A stretch of DNA of 64,000 nt from positions 19,928,501 to 19,992,500 of the forward strand of contig JBBMOA010000013.1 in NCBI GenBank assembly GCA_037954235.1. The letters run 5' to 3'. Positions within the stretch are counted from its first letter, which is position 1. Every line of letters starts with the position of its first letter. Source of the DNA: Aulostomus chinensis. Its lineage: Eukaryota > Chordata > Actinopteri > Syngnathiformes > Aulostomidae. The notes below the pieces were generated by a model. That model was not told the origin of the DNA, searched no databases, and was given only the letters and a program-made list of their open reading frames with translations. The position numbers and the translations under genes are program-made. This document shows positions 1-12,745 of this stretch, in pieces.

Positions 1-836
1 ATCTGTGATCAGCATTGCTTGCTTCGTTCTACCCTTTGTGTTAAAATTTTTGCATTGACATTATCAGGTAAGTACAGAGTTTTCTTTTTTCTGCTTCTTT
101 CACAGATGTATGACATAACCTGGATATGAAGCATTTGCAGCAAAATGAAATATCATCTTCTTCTTGCTGCCAGTGCTGAGAATATATGGAACTCTGCTGT
201 TTGTGATCACGAAAGGATGCGGAACAGGGCGAGTCCAGGTTACAATACCGGCTGCAGCGTGAAACGTATTTTTACGGGGAAGTTTAACAGTGGAGGCTTA
301 ACAAAACTTTTTCTATTGTTTTACTGGGCTTAATGTGGTGGGCAGTGACGAGAGAAACATAGCATGTGTTAAGTCGTCAGTATGCGTGTTTGTATGTGTG
401 TGTATGTGCGGATAATTGGCATGTTTGTTATGATTGGTGTCTTTGCAGGATGCGGAAAATAAAATATCACAGGCGAAACACTGCTGTTCTACTCTGTATG
501 AAATATCATATTTCTGAACTTTAAACTTGCATAGTCTGTGTTCTTATCTTAAGAGCACTGATCCTGAACTATTTCTTGGAAAATATTCAGTGGCCAGGGA
601 GCAAGGATAAAACTGTTGAATACCAAGATTGCAGAGATGCCCCCCATCCCACCCCCTCTCCTTTCTTGAAGAACTGCTGATATCATCTACATCTTTTCAC
701 TTACATACGATAGTTCCCACAACATCGAGTACATGGTTGGCTGAAACACATGAATAAGAAGGAACAGGGCTTAACATCTAAATCATAAAGTTTCCAGGGA
801 AGGAGAGTGCCGGAGTATGGACACCTCTTGGGGTAT

Positions 837-872
837 CTCTTCTCTTCTCTTCTCTTCTCTCTCCTCCTCTCT
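837..872. repeat. Pyrimidine-rich TCTTC-type tandem repeat
   Basis: Imperfect pentamer repeat of tcttc/tctct units grading into ctcctc. It is simple sequence only. Confidence 0.8.
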
Positions 873-1562
873 AGCAATAGCATGAGGCTAACTATGTGGA
901 AATTAGCCATGAATGAAATAACTGTTGACACAAAGAGAATTATTTTTTTGTCTTTGCTCCACTGTACAGGCAGTGGATTATGAAATCCTGTGATCCATCC
1001 TCGGTCCTCAGGCTTCAGTAAACATTAGCTGACACATGGGGGAAAGGAATGCCCATAGCCTCAGGGACAGATTGCCTCCTGCCAAAATAAGCAACACTAC
1101 CCCACTACATAGTAGGAGAGATAATGAAGCCTGAAGGTGCCAGAAAGAGCAAATATTATTCCAAATATTCTTCTATTAAGCACCATAGCATGCCTTGTTA
1201 AAGCCCAGTCAAATATATCATCATCACCGCTTGTGACACCAGGAAGAAAGCGACAGAAAGGCCTGCACCGCTGTGGCCTGAAGTTTGAAGCTGATAAATG
1301 AGCCGCTGCTGTGGAGAAGAGGAAAAGACTGAGGGAGTACGCTGGCCTTCAGTCAACAGCAGCTCAGGGCTTCTCTTGTCCCATGTGCAGAAAGGTCTGT
1401 GCTGCACGGACTGGGCTCCACAGACTCCTCTGAGCCTGCAGATAATAGACAGACCACCCTCCTCCCGATCCAAGAGGAACACACCAAGAAGAAAAGTGAA
1501 ATTGCCTGTGTGCTCCAACATCATAGTATGGATATGAGAAAAGTTGAAAACTTTACTTTTAA

Positions 1563-1563
<1 letters not shown>

Positions 1564-1604
<41 letters not shown>
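1564..1604. repeat. (TA)n microsatellite
   Basis: About 20 uninterrupted TA units. The repetitive IYIY peptides read across it on both strands are artefacts of the repeat. Confidence 0.97.
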
Positions 1605-1608
<4 letters not shown>

Positions 1609-3242
1609 TGATGTGACCATTTCTTTTCTATTATCGCCTACACTCAGGATGAACCCTTTTTTCCTGCCCGGGAGGCTAACTTAATAATCTACAAATTCTT
1701 CATTCTGCACGTAGAAAGATTCAGTGTTTACAGCAATGGAGCTTCAATATCAGTTTGTGGAGAAATAATCAGTAGGCAAATCAGACCAATCTCTCACGCA
1801 CGGTTTCTGACTCCAGTAAGGTGTTACAGAGTTTAAAGTCTTACTGATCAACAATGTGTGCTGTTAGAAGACAGTCTGCTTCCCCTACAAGCTGTGTACA
1901 GGATACACAATTATTGGTTACTAAACAGCATGCTGTCTCTTTCATTTTCTATGTTCTCTGCAAAGAGGGGTATGATTCTCCAAAGGAAATCAATCCCTCT
2001 GTATCCCTGTAATTTCACTTCCTCAAGATATCTGCAAAGGAAACTGCCACGTTCTCGTCGCACCTTACAACACCTTCGATGCCAAAGGCTTTGAAGAGAG
2101 CTAATTTCCATACTAATTTCTTTCTTTTCTCCCTCCCCTGACTGTAATTCCAGACCAGGCACAAGGCGAGAAGACACGTGTCGCTTGAGCTAATGGCTGA
2201 GGACTAATTGCATTCTGGGATACATGCCTGGAATTCAGAATGTTTGACCAAAAAAAGCATGTTGTGCAAGCCACCACATACAACATCAGGACAATTAATA
2301 ACCCCCCTTCAGGGTAGAAAATTTGGACTGTCCGGCCAAAAAAGACTGCACTGCTGCCTTTAATGATATCTGTGGCCAAATAGAGAGAGGCCTGCCATCC
2401 CCAGGCACACAACTCCACAGGGGCTTCACTGTGACTGGACTGTTATGAGGCCAACTTAGCCAGCCTGCTCCAATCATAGAAGCACAAACAAGCCCCTAAC
2501 CACACCGAATGCTAAGCCAGATCAGTCTCGGGGGTGGTTTGTCAGGTTTTGCAGGGATAACATAGCATGAGATTATTTTTTCACTCTGTGTCTCTCAATC
2601 GCTCACTCTCGCTGTCTCTTCCCCTCTATTTCTATCTCTGTGTCTGTTATTTTGAATTCACATCTCTCCGAGGAGGAGAATGGCTTTTCGACACATGCTG
2701 ACATGCACACACACTCACATTCGTACATAGCGGTATAGATACAAATATGCCTGAGTGCTTACACCCACACACACTCTCACCTCCTATCTCGCTTCAACAC
2801 AACCTGCCAAAGCATTCGAGGTCTCCGTTTATAAGCTTCGGATGTGGTTGGGTGCAGAAATTAAGATAAAATAACAAGACCCTCTAATTTGTGGGCAGCC
2901 TTATGGAGCCTGACACTGTTGCATCAAATGTTGCCGGAGCTCAGTATTAAGGTGATGAAGTGTAACATTTTAAACTGGCACAATCATAGGGCAAACTCCT
3001 CATTACCATGAAGGCCCTGGTGGCACATTATGAAAAGCAATAAACATGACCCTGTCCCTACGCTGATGCATCTATCACCCTACAACGTATGGGTGCCTGG
3101 GTGGCTGTGCTTAACCACCTGGGAATTTCTAACAACACCGTCATGGTCAGTATGTAAAATCTAATGTTATTCTCTAAACAAAACCTATTTTTTTTTACTA
3201 GCATGACATGAGCAATCGTGGACAACGAGAACTGTTTTTCTT

Positions 3243-3244
<2 letters not shown>

Positions 3245-3285
<41 letters not shown>

Positions 3286-3294
3286 GGGGGGGGG
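3245..3294. repeat. (GT)n followed by poly-G
   Basis: About 19 GT units run directly into 12 consecutive G. This is one of several copies of the same composite architecture in the window. Confidence 0.97.
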
Positions 3295-4444
3295 TTATCC
3301 TTTCTGAACATAACCTTGTTTTGCTATTTTACAGCACCCGGGCTGGTCTGGCTGGACAGGATTTAGAGTATTACCACTGCTTAATCAGCCACAACCACTC
3401 AAAATCGTTTAGAATAAGAATTTTAGAGTAAGAACTTAGAATAGATTGACAGATAAAAGATGAGATGGATGGATTAGTGAGCGAATATAATCCAACTGTA
3501 TATTGTCATGTCTTCTGCCGGTGGGTTGCATGTCCTTGCATGAGGAACAATGCACAAGCTAAAGTAAGATTTCCAGTCAAAAATCTCATAACATTTAATG
3601 ATTAAATCGGTGTATAAATACGATGTGTGTCTGACAGGATTTGTGCAGATTAACACAACTACAATAAAACACATCACAATCTTTAAAAACACAGAGTCTT
3701 CCATTATATCAAAAATTTCAGATTGCATGGATATACAAATATGTTTAATTTGTCATGTTTAACTGTTGGACACAAAAGGTCTACGACTTCTCTTAGCGCG
3801 TTCTCACATTTTTATTTTTGTTTTACACACTTGTGAATGGATCCAAACAGGCTCGTAGGGCTGCCTTTTTTCAATAAGTAAAGAGAACATTCAACCTTGG
3901 CTCAAACATTCAACTGTGAGAACACAAAAAACCCTCATTTTTGACTGGAGGGACCTCAATGTAAGGCAGAGGCCCCTAACAATCAGCATCTCGGATAGAT
4001 AAAGTATTTTTCCTCTTAAACAAAAATCTTATTTCAATAAATCTATTAAGTAAATGCTGCACCGGCAGACTATTTTAGTGGTTATAAGTATAAAACTGCC
4101 TGTTGCGATTTTGTTTTCATCTTTTATCAAATAACTTGTTTGCCAATACAGTAAGTAAAATATACCAGCAAAGACTTATTTACTTTGCATGTAAGTGATT
4201 CTGTCTGATGTGGAATGTTATGGGATTTTCTGACTGCAAAATAAAATGATAATACTTGTCAATAGTTTCAATTTTGACATTATAGTTCACTGCCGTATGT
4301 CATTAGTGTGGCCTAGCATAGACCTCTCCCTAACCGCACAGAGAGCTCCATGTAGTGGCTCTGATGTCTCAGTTTCACTCTGAAGGAGGTGAAACTGGTA
4401 CCCAGACGCATTCATTTATCTTGATGAGAAAACAGCCGTAAACA

Positions 4445-4460
4445 CCCCCCAGGGGGCGCC
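4445..4460 (+). promoter_or_regulatory. CTCF-like binding motif
   Basis: The 16-mer CCCCCCAGGGGGCGCC carries the CAGGGGGCGC core of the vertebrate CTCF consensus, with the upstream CC dinucleotides in register; the consensus A three bases before the CAG is replaced by C. It lies about 10 kb upstream of pcdh19 in otherwise AT-rich DNA. Occupancy cannot be inferred from sequence alone. Confidence 0.4.
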
Positions 4461-6501
4461 GAGATAAGTAGCATGTTGTGGAGATTGTATCAGACGGCAA
4501 CCGTGTCCCACCCAGGCATCGTACTACATTTTCAGGTGTTCTATCCACCATGTTGTGCCTATTAATCAGAAATGACATTGAATAAACACGGCCACACAAA
4601 GCTAATTGACTGTACAGCAGGTGAACAAAAACTTCTGTGTTCAAAGATCTTGTCTATTGTCGGTTCGGGACGGTGAGTTTGTGTGGCGTCTTTGTTTCCT
4701 CTCAGCTGGCGTGGCCTCCAAACAAAGACAACTGATTTGAACAGAGAGGTAATCAGGTCAAAATGAAATCTCTGGCATGGTACTGTTCCCGTGATAACAG
4801 CTATTGTGCTTCATCTAATAGAGAACGGGAAGGAATCATGGTTTAAACTGTCAAGTATTCAAAGACACGCAGCTCAGAAAACTGTCATTAATGCAACAGT
4901 CCTGGTGCGAAATCCCATGGTCTTAAACAAAGACTGTTTTCCCGGCTGGAGCATCCATCTCCTCTGTATTATATGTGATTTACAAAAAAAAAAAAAAAGG
5001 AAAGTATTTCAAAGAATTCTACTTAGAGTTCAGTGATTTTATATTCAGTGTTTTGAATTAAGCACTTTTGCCATATTTTTGTTAGATTCTGCAGAATTTG
5101 TGACATTTTTTGGTCAAGTTATTGGGATGGTACATGACTAAGACTGAGACAAGTCTCGGAAATTAACGTTTTTCACTTTCATTAGATACATCCATCTTGG
5201 AGGACCATTTTTTTTTATGCAGTCTAGTTAGCTTTCCCTCTTATTTATTTACACCCATTTGATGCATTCGATCATATCTGAACACCAGGACCAGGACAAC
5301 TGGTTCGAAACCCCTTTTGAGGTTGTGGTCCAGTCCCACTTAAATTCTGTAACACTTGGACCTTGATTCAACCCAATTACTGGGACGTACTCTAAAAGTT
5401 TTAGGTCCCCCTCCGGTCAAAAATTGGGTTTTCTACTTGATCCTGAATGTTTGTGATGATGTATGTGCAGAGTTTGACACTAGCAGGGTCTTATCTCATT
5501 CATAGAATAAAGTGTAAATTTTCCATGCATTCACTGAAACTTCGATGCGGAGGGGCAGACCTATGAGCAGGATTTGTGACATCAAAAATGTTTTGGATGC
5601 CAACCCTGGTCTAATATTCTGCATGATGTGGAAACTAGAATCATCCACACAAACACTGAGAGGGAACTTGATGATGAAGTAGCCCCTATCCAGCAGTTAA
5701 AGTTGGAGAATTAAAAAAAAAACAATGAAGTGCAGTGCCCGATGTTTTATTAGATTATTATATGAATAGATTTCATCTCGGTCACTGATCAGGGAGAAGA
5801 CATACGCACCGACTGTTTTTGCATCTGCAGTCCCCGCCCCTTTTGTACAGGCAGACACAAACTGAGCCAAATAACAAAAAACAAAAAAAGAACTGGCGCC
5901 CAAAAATGAGAATCACTCTCAAATGACTTTATGGAGGCACCAGCAGTGCACATGCCAAGTTTTACATTGATCTTATTCATGAAAAAAAGATCTGCCTGCC
6001 ATTTCTAATCTTGACAGAGATGGAGTACATGGAACCTTTCATGATTTCAATGTGAGAAGTTAATTATTTCAGCAAAAGCTGTCTGACACTCATTATTGTT
6101 TAATATTAGCATTTTGTGTGCCTTTCCTCCTGTAGACAGATGCACTTCCTGTGACATGGATTTGCAAAGTCAATATTTGCTAAAGTCTGGATTAGCTCAA
6201 CTTAGTTCCGTTTGTGTTTTAAATTTTACACGAGTGAGCATACAAATATGATAAACACACTACAAGTAAATGTCAAATTCAGTCACTTAATAACAGTATA
6301 AAAAAACAGCAGAAAGTTTTAAATAAAACAGTGTTTGAATAAATTTGATTATTCATGCTCTCCATATTAAATTTGACAATGGAATTGCAGAAGTGATGTT
6401 GTTGTCGTGCCTCATTAAGTCGTGGACCCAAATATCACCATAGGAAATCGGTATCTGAAACCCGTTCTTATTACTTTAGTGGTGCATTTTGGCTACCATA
6501 T

Positions 6502-6527
6502 TTTGTTGTTGTTGTTGTTGTTGTTGT
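6502..6527. repeat. (TTG)n trinucleotide microsatellite
   Basis: About eight TTG units; simple sequence. Confidence 0.95.
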
Positions 6528-8132
6528 GGTTGCTGTCAGTGGTTCTGGTTCTTTATAAAAAAACAACAAGTAAACGTAAAGTGGAGCAAAGTAAAAGTTA
6601 CCAACTCATTCACTGATTGAGAACAGATAAATATTTAATCTTGAGTCACCTTAACTAGTTTTGTTCTACAGCCGTATTCAAAAGCACGCCGATATTTTGA
6701 AAAACACGCATTAAAGGGAAATTTTCAAAGACGACCCTGCCATTTTGAGGACAACACTTGAACAAATAACCATTTAGAGTTGAAATCACTATTTATCTCA
6801 CTGGCATTCAAAGACAAACATTTCCCCTTTAAACATGAGAATTTTGTATACAGCGTCTGATAATTACCATCTAACAGCATAAATAGCTAAACCAATTATG
6901 CACAGATAGAACAAGCCTCTCTTAAACATGTTTCATTTCAGAAGCAAATGGGTCATTGGGTTACTAATTATTAATTGTTTAAACATCAACAGACTGCATA
7001 TTAAATCAATGCATCTTTTGATGATCAGGGACCCCACCAGCCATGCAACTTCAAACACACACATTCAACAATTCTTTCATTCATTTGCATCTCTACGCAA
7101 TAAGGGCCACATCCATTCAGTACAAGGCCATCTGCATTCATTTCCTGCTCATGTCAGGCAAAGCGAAGCAAGGCGAGAGTGATAATTTTAATAATTTGGG
7201 GGAGAAAAAAAACCTAACCTTGGATCTGTTCTCCCATGATGTTTCATGACAACAGATCAAATCAAATATGTGAAAATCAAAAGCGTCTATTTGTACAATA
7301 AAGGAGGAACTATTTCTGCTAAATAAGCCTGATAACCATGATAAAAGTTTAGAGGAAATCCAGATAATGGCGGAAAACTCAGAATAGATACAAACGCTTC
7401 CGTCTTATTTCCGCTCGCTAATTTACAGAGATGGTTTTGAGTGGTGTGAACATGGAGTGAATGACACAAAGCCAAGCTGTCCCAACTGTGGGTTTTCTCC
7501 CTCAACTCAACCAAGATTGGAGTCCCAGGCCAGTGTTGTTTGGACATTAAGATGAAAACTGTCTTGTGGCAACAACAACAACCAGGAGCACAATCCAAAA
7601 CAAAAACAAAAAGTTGCTGTAGAGCAAAAAAAAAGACTGTTGATGTGTACTTGTAGCCATTCTGGTGAGCTCGGGGTATTCTGTAAACCCTCAAATGGAT
7701 GCTGAGTTGATACTAATTGATGTATCATGGACAGGCACAGTGTGGAATGGAGTGGAGGGCGTATCGTCATTGACGAGAGGCCCATAGATTAAGCCTGTCA
7801 GTTCCCCTTCCTCTTTATGCCTCTGGCAATGGGTGCTCAGGAGGAATCAATTTTTGAGAAGTTGTATGGATAAAGTCCATAATAAAACCAACGTCATCCT
7901 CAGCTCCAGCCAAAATAAGCAAGGCCATCTTAGGCTTTCAGAGCGCTGCCGCCTGTCTCTGCTTCCTCATGCTAGCTCCTCTAAGTCCATGTCTGTGCAC
8001 AAGCCAAGGTCCAGCACCAGGCAGGACGGAGGGGCGTAAATGCCAGCATCTGTCAGAGGGGCTTAGATATTTCTTTCCAAGCAAGCAGCAGGAAGAAACT
8101 ACAGACATGTGCCATTCCATGGGAGCAGAGGG

Positions 8133-8134
<2 letters not shown>

Positions 8135-8173
<39 letters not shown>
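8135..8173. repeat. (AT)n microsatellite
   Basis: About 19 AT units grading into imperfect atacatatac. Confidence 0.97.
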
Positions 8174-8179
<6 letters not shown>

Positions 8180-8968
8180 CAATATACATGAAGTGAAATG
8201 AAATCAGTTATTCTCTGAGTACTTTCAACTGCACTGGTTCAAGCTTTCCACCACAAATGCTTCAAATATCCTCAAAACCCAATGCGAAGTTGTGAAATTC
8301 CCATGGAATTCAAAAGCCTCGCTCTGCTGTCTGTCTTCAAGTTAAAGCATAAACTTTCAAGTGCGCACGGTACAATGCTGAATATATATATTTAGATATT
8401 TATATTGTTTGTCTTCTGTCAGTTCCTGAAGTGAGGCTTGTTGTGAAGTTGTATCGTTTTACAAAATAAAAAGCTTCTGTTGATGGGCAATGAAAAAACA
8501 GACTTCTTTTATTGTATATTTCTAATCATTTGCAATCTCGTCCAGTTTATCATCCACAAATCTACTACTAAAAAGGCACTGTATCAACGAGCTCCACTTG
8601 ATGTAATAATATATTGATCTTTTCTGGCGTGCGCTTAATAGATTACCACCCTCATCCTTTGGTTTAGCTGGTGAAGACACACCGGAGGAGAAATCAAACC
8701 ACAACATTAAGTGTGGTCGGTTAAAGTCAAGTGCATACATTATGCTCCCGTGATCAGCTTCCTTCTTTATGTCAGGGACTGAATGATGGTGTTGGGGAAA
8801 AAAAACAAAAGAAAAAAATGGTGCTGTTCACAGTCAATGTATCACCACTCACTGCAGAAAATATAAGGATTTTAACATAGTGGTAAAATCAATAAAGGAC
8901 ACAAAGGAACGTCAACAGCAGGAAGTATAGTGCTGTAGACTGTAGCTCATAAATGAAATATGCCATCC

Positions 8969-8989
8969 CTCTCTCTCTCTCTCTCTCTC
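8969..8989. repeat. (CT)n microsatellite
   Basis: About ten CT units. Confidence 0.95.
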
Positions 8990-9929
8990 GCTCACTGTGA
9001 GAAAGAAAGAACATTGTGGCTAAATTACTGCGCTAGTGCTAGTTTATGATCAGGTCTGCTGCTCGAGGCTATACGGTTACCTTTTTTTTCTTTTCTTTTT
9101 TTTTTACACTGCAGAGGCAAGTTCGTCTACAACAGCTTTAACCCCCTCAGCCCTCATCATGCACTCCAAATTTGACAAACTCTTTCACTCCACATTTGGC
9201 TCTAGCATACTAAAGATGTTAGCGACTGAAGTCTCGAGCCTTTTGCCAGTAAACGCTGCCATGACGTCTGAAAAAAAGCAGAAGAAAATACTCATGCAAC
9301 ACATAGAAAAACCTGTTCTGTTGCTCACATAAGTGCCTGGCATATATTCACAGATACAATGCAACAAGAAGAGGCCACATGACGTGATTGCCCAGGAGAA
9401 CCTGCTCAACAACAGCATGAAGCCTCTGCAAGATTATCAGGTTGGTGAATGCACATAACTTATTATGCAAAATGTCATACATGCGACCACCAGAAATACC
9501 CCCAAGTAAAGAAGAGTCCCCAGCCACTGCCTACCGTTGTTTAACTTGCTGACATTAAGAATTTATGAGCTTAAAGATTCTCCCGGCGCCATGCAACTGC
9601 AACATGTAATGAAAAATGTTATGGAAGAGCAAACAAGTTGCTTTTGATTCTTGCTTGTTTGTCAGAATATGATTGCATTTTGCAAGACAAAGGAAAATAT
9701 TTTCACTGCAAGAGATTCTCTCTTCCAAGGCATTTTAACAGAGGTGTGGCTTCTTTTCTTTTTCTACAACAGTATTATTTTGATTCGGTGGCGAGATAAA
9801 ATATGTAGTCGCTCAGATTGCTTCTATACAAACAGACTGGTGACTAATGAATGGAGGGGAAAAAACAATATAGTGGTGTAACAAAACAACAAAATAGATT
9901 TAATACTGTGAGGATGTGACACACAAGGG

Positions 9930-10275
9930 ATTCAGACGCATGACTCACAGTCACAATCAGATTAAAATGTGAGCTTTTACTGAGGCACCGGGTTCAGTAG
10001 GCAGTGATCGGGGCACAAAGAGCAGAAAGGGGCAAGGCTGAGGCAAGGGCGACAAAACAGAGCGAAAGGTCGGAACGGTGGCTGGAAAGAGCTGAGATGA
10101 ATCGGCAGAAGGCGCTCGAAGAGTAAATACACAATGGGAGGGAGACAATGAGACACGCGTGTATAATAAATCACAGGTGAACACATCAGGGCGGAGCTAA
10201 AAATCTCAGAGACACACGAGGGCAGGAAGCGAACCTCAAAGGAGCGGAGAATTACCCACCACAATAAAACAAAAA
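9930..10275. repeat. GC-richer block resembling a dispersed teleost repeat
   Basis: This block of roughly 340 bp is clearly richer in G and purines than its AT-rich flanks. From general familiarity it resembles a non-autonomous interspersed repeat of fish genomes (phrases such as 'ttttactgaggcaccgggtt' and 'gtaaatacacaatgggagg'). I could not define terminal repeats or a target-site duplication, so family and exact borders are not assigned. The pseudo-ORFs on its minus strand show no known domain. Confidence 0.35.
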
Positions 10276-10524
10276 AAGGAAATGCTGAATGATAAACAAA
10301 AAACCTTTTGGTTTTCTTTGGCACTGTGAATTCAGTTGTAGAACATGGAAAAAAAAAAAAGAATAAACCAGTGTACCAAATGTAGTTCAGCATCTTTTCA
10401 AGTCTTTGGTGTTGTGTTTCAGCATGCTCACATTTTTCCAATCAAAGCAATTTTACAACATGAAACATAAACTACTTTGGTACTGGAATGAGGTATTCAA
10501 TGACAAGGCATATTTTTATACTCA

Positions 10525-10765
10525 ATAGTATTGAACCAGTTGGGTCGCTGCCATAAACGTATCAACATATCCAGCACTGTAGTCTTTAAATGATTTCTGG
10601 AACTCTGCTGGATGGAAAAACACCCTTCTTCCAAAAATGTATTCCCTCGTTGATGATTCAGTAATCGCGCTGACGTTGGTGACCACCAACCAACTCGCTG
10701 ACCTAAAATAAGAATTCAAATGGGTTGAGATCTGGTGACTACAAGGGCCGTATAGCAAATGATTC
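10525..10765 (-). pseudogene. Decayed Tc1/mariner-type transposase fragment
   Basis: On the minus strand, 10738 down to 10715 reads SPDLNPFE. This closely matches the SPDLNPIE signature around a catalytic acidic position in Tc1-like transposases. The codon just before it (10741-10739) is TAG where the family normally has Gln (CAG), a single C-to-T change, and the residues before that (RPL) fit the usual WPxQ context. Downstream the frame is broken by further stops. No terminal inverted repeats were recognised. I infer an old, inactivated Tc1/mariner-superfamily relic; the exact family is unknown. Confidence 0.5.
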
Positions 10766-10977
10766 ACTTCGCTTATTGCTCATCAAACTATTCAGTAACC
10801 CTGGATGGCAGCATTTCTCATTTATTCAGCTTTTTCCTTTAATTTGTCACTTGCTATTATTTGGATGCTCAATTCTCCTGTTTCACAGATTCAAACTGCT
10901 TTATCGAAGGACGCAGAGGTCACTTACCAACGTGCCTCAGGAGAACGGTTGCTTACATGGACAAAACTGTATTAAAG

Positions 10978-11810
10978 CAGGGGTAGGCTCCCAGATTTCT
11001 ATGTACTTTTTGTCATAATCCCTGAATTTGTCATGATGTCTCGATGGTAATCGATAAATTAAAGGAAAAAGAACAATCAAAATCCCTAATACATATGGGA
11101 TGCAGGGCCAAATTTACCTCCACCCACTCAAAAACCACTACCAGTCAGATTGGTTGGCCTGTCCATCAACAGCTGAATCCAGAATGCACCTGATCGGGCA
11201 GCTTAGCTGTCCATCAAAAGGTTGAGACCAAGAAGCCTGAAGCTGGTTTCAACGCCTTGTTGGATCAGTGTTGGGTGAGCAGCATCAAGGAGGGAGCATG
11301 GATCCAGAAGAAAACACTTCAAAAAGAAAAAGGTCTTTTGTAGAACTAACAGTAGATAAGAGGGAGAAGGATAAAAGGCTCGGTGCAACGCGAGTGATTG
11401 TTGGGGATCCATTTGCTCGCTGGAGGAGTCGAAAAGAATCAAAAGGTTTAGCTACGGATGCGCAAGTAGCAGCCTTTCTTTTGGACAGGTAAGAAACCCA
11501 TTTGTAGACTTTGCTAGCTAGCTATACAGGCTATATTTGCAGTATGATTATCAGTGTAGGTTGTGAGCTAGAACAAAACGCTGTGTAACGGTCCCTGATC
11601 TATTTAGTGACAGTTTGCCAGGGAGGGCGAGTGAGAGCGAGGATGGAGAGTTCATGATCAGAGTATGATTCAAAAATCGATTTAGACAGATTTATGCGGT
11701 ATTGTTAGGATATCGTGTTTCTTTTGTTTAATTAAAAAAGAAAAGAAAGGAATATGTAAAAAAAAAAAAGAGAGAAAACAAAGCCCAAAGTCAGGCGTCG
11801 CCTACCCCTC
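10978..11810 (+). mobile_element. Inverted-repeat-bounded (hAT-like) DNA element
   Basis: The left end CAGGGGTAGGC (10978-10988) is matched in inverted orientation by the right end GCCTACCCCTC (11800-11810), 10 of 11 positions. CAGGGGTNGGC-type termini are typical of hAT elements. The 8 bp flanking each side (tattaaag and ttttagta) agree at only half the positions, so a target-site duplication is not clear, consistent with age or misplacement of the ends. The interior contains an exon-like ORF (11298-11488) ending in a canonical splice donor, so it could be an internally deleted copy of a gene-bearing transposon. Too short at about 830 bp to encode a full transposase. Confidence 0.45.
11298..11488 (+). 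pseudogene. Exon-like ORF ending at a canonical splice donor
   Basis: An ATG at 11298 opens a 63-codon frame that ends exactly at GACAG|gtaaga (donor at 11489). The unspliced frame stops two bases later at TAA, as expected for a coding exon. The peptide begins MDPEENTSKRKR, is basic and hydrophilic, and ends with a segment of the form FxRWRxxKxxKGLxTDAxVAxFLLD. As I recall, similar N-terminal segments recur in many uncharacterised, transposon-associated teleost predicted proteins; this is recollection, not a search result. No downstream partner exon is visible before the right inverted repeat. It may be the first exon of a transposon gene whose remainder was lost. No function is claimed. Confidence 0.4.
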
Positions 11811-12009
11811 TTTTAGTAACCTAAAATGGAAAAATAAATGGGAAGCAACTTTAGGTTTCACAAAATCTGGACTCTATCTGATAACATTTCAAAGTAAATT
11901 CTGCTCTTCATCTTTTTGTCATTGGTTCTTCAAATGGACAATAATTAAGATTCAGAGATGGATGATATGGAATGATAAAAAGTTTTGTGTGTGTGACAAG
12001 TTTAACTTC

Positions 12010-12013
<4 letters not shown>

Positions 12014-12052
<39 letters not shown>
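12014..12052. repeat. (TG)n microsatellite
   Basis: About 19 TG units. Confidence 0.97.
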
Positions 12053-12054
<2 letters not shown>

Positions 12055-12666
12055 GAGGGTGTTTTGCTTAAGAAATATTTACACGATGAACAATGGATAA
12101 ATAAAATCCAACATTTCACTTGTCTCCCTAGAGTGTGGTAATTTTGATGGTTTTATCTTAAGTGTCATTTTAATAGGTCAGTGAAGCTGCTTTATTGACC
12201 TGGACTTTAGACTGCTGGCATTTAGGAAAAACAAAAAACAAAAACCAACCCACAAATAATGAATGAAAGTTACAGGTTCACACTCCACAGCAATGACATT
12301 CTTTCATTGCAGATGAAGTTCATTCCCTGCCATTGATTAACAATGATTGGCTTTGGCTCTGAACTAATTCACCTCTTACGGAGGGTATTAATTGTGGTCA
12401 AACAGCCGACTTTTACTTCGATATAAAGAGGAAATTGATTTGACCGTGTGTTTCATTGTTATTCTCCTGGCACGCTGCTGTTGTTCTTTTTTTCCTTTTC
12501 TATTTTTTCTTTTTCTTTTTTTCCAGTGGATAAAATGGAAAGAACTGGTGATATCAGAATTGAGCGGCGTCTCTGGACGCTAGGTGTCACCCTTGTGACT
12601 TTGAAATTGGCCTGCCTGAGCGCGAAGGTGAGAGGCAAGCAGAGAGGGCTGAACGGGAGGGGAGGG

Positions 12667-12670
<4 letters not shown>

Positions 12671-12745
<75 letters not shown>
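12671..12745. repeat. (TG)n(AG)n compound microsatellite
   Basis: About 28 TG units switch directly to about 10 AG units. All long open frames across it are repeat artefacts. Confidence 0.97.

Noticed and set aside
1198..1620. Minus-strand ORF of 140 codons
   Set aside because: Its N-terminal part is a TA-repeat artefact (IYIY run) and the rest has no recognisable domain or splice context.
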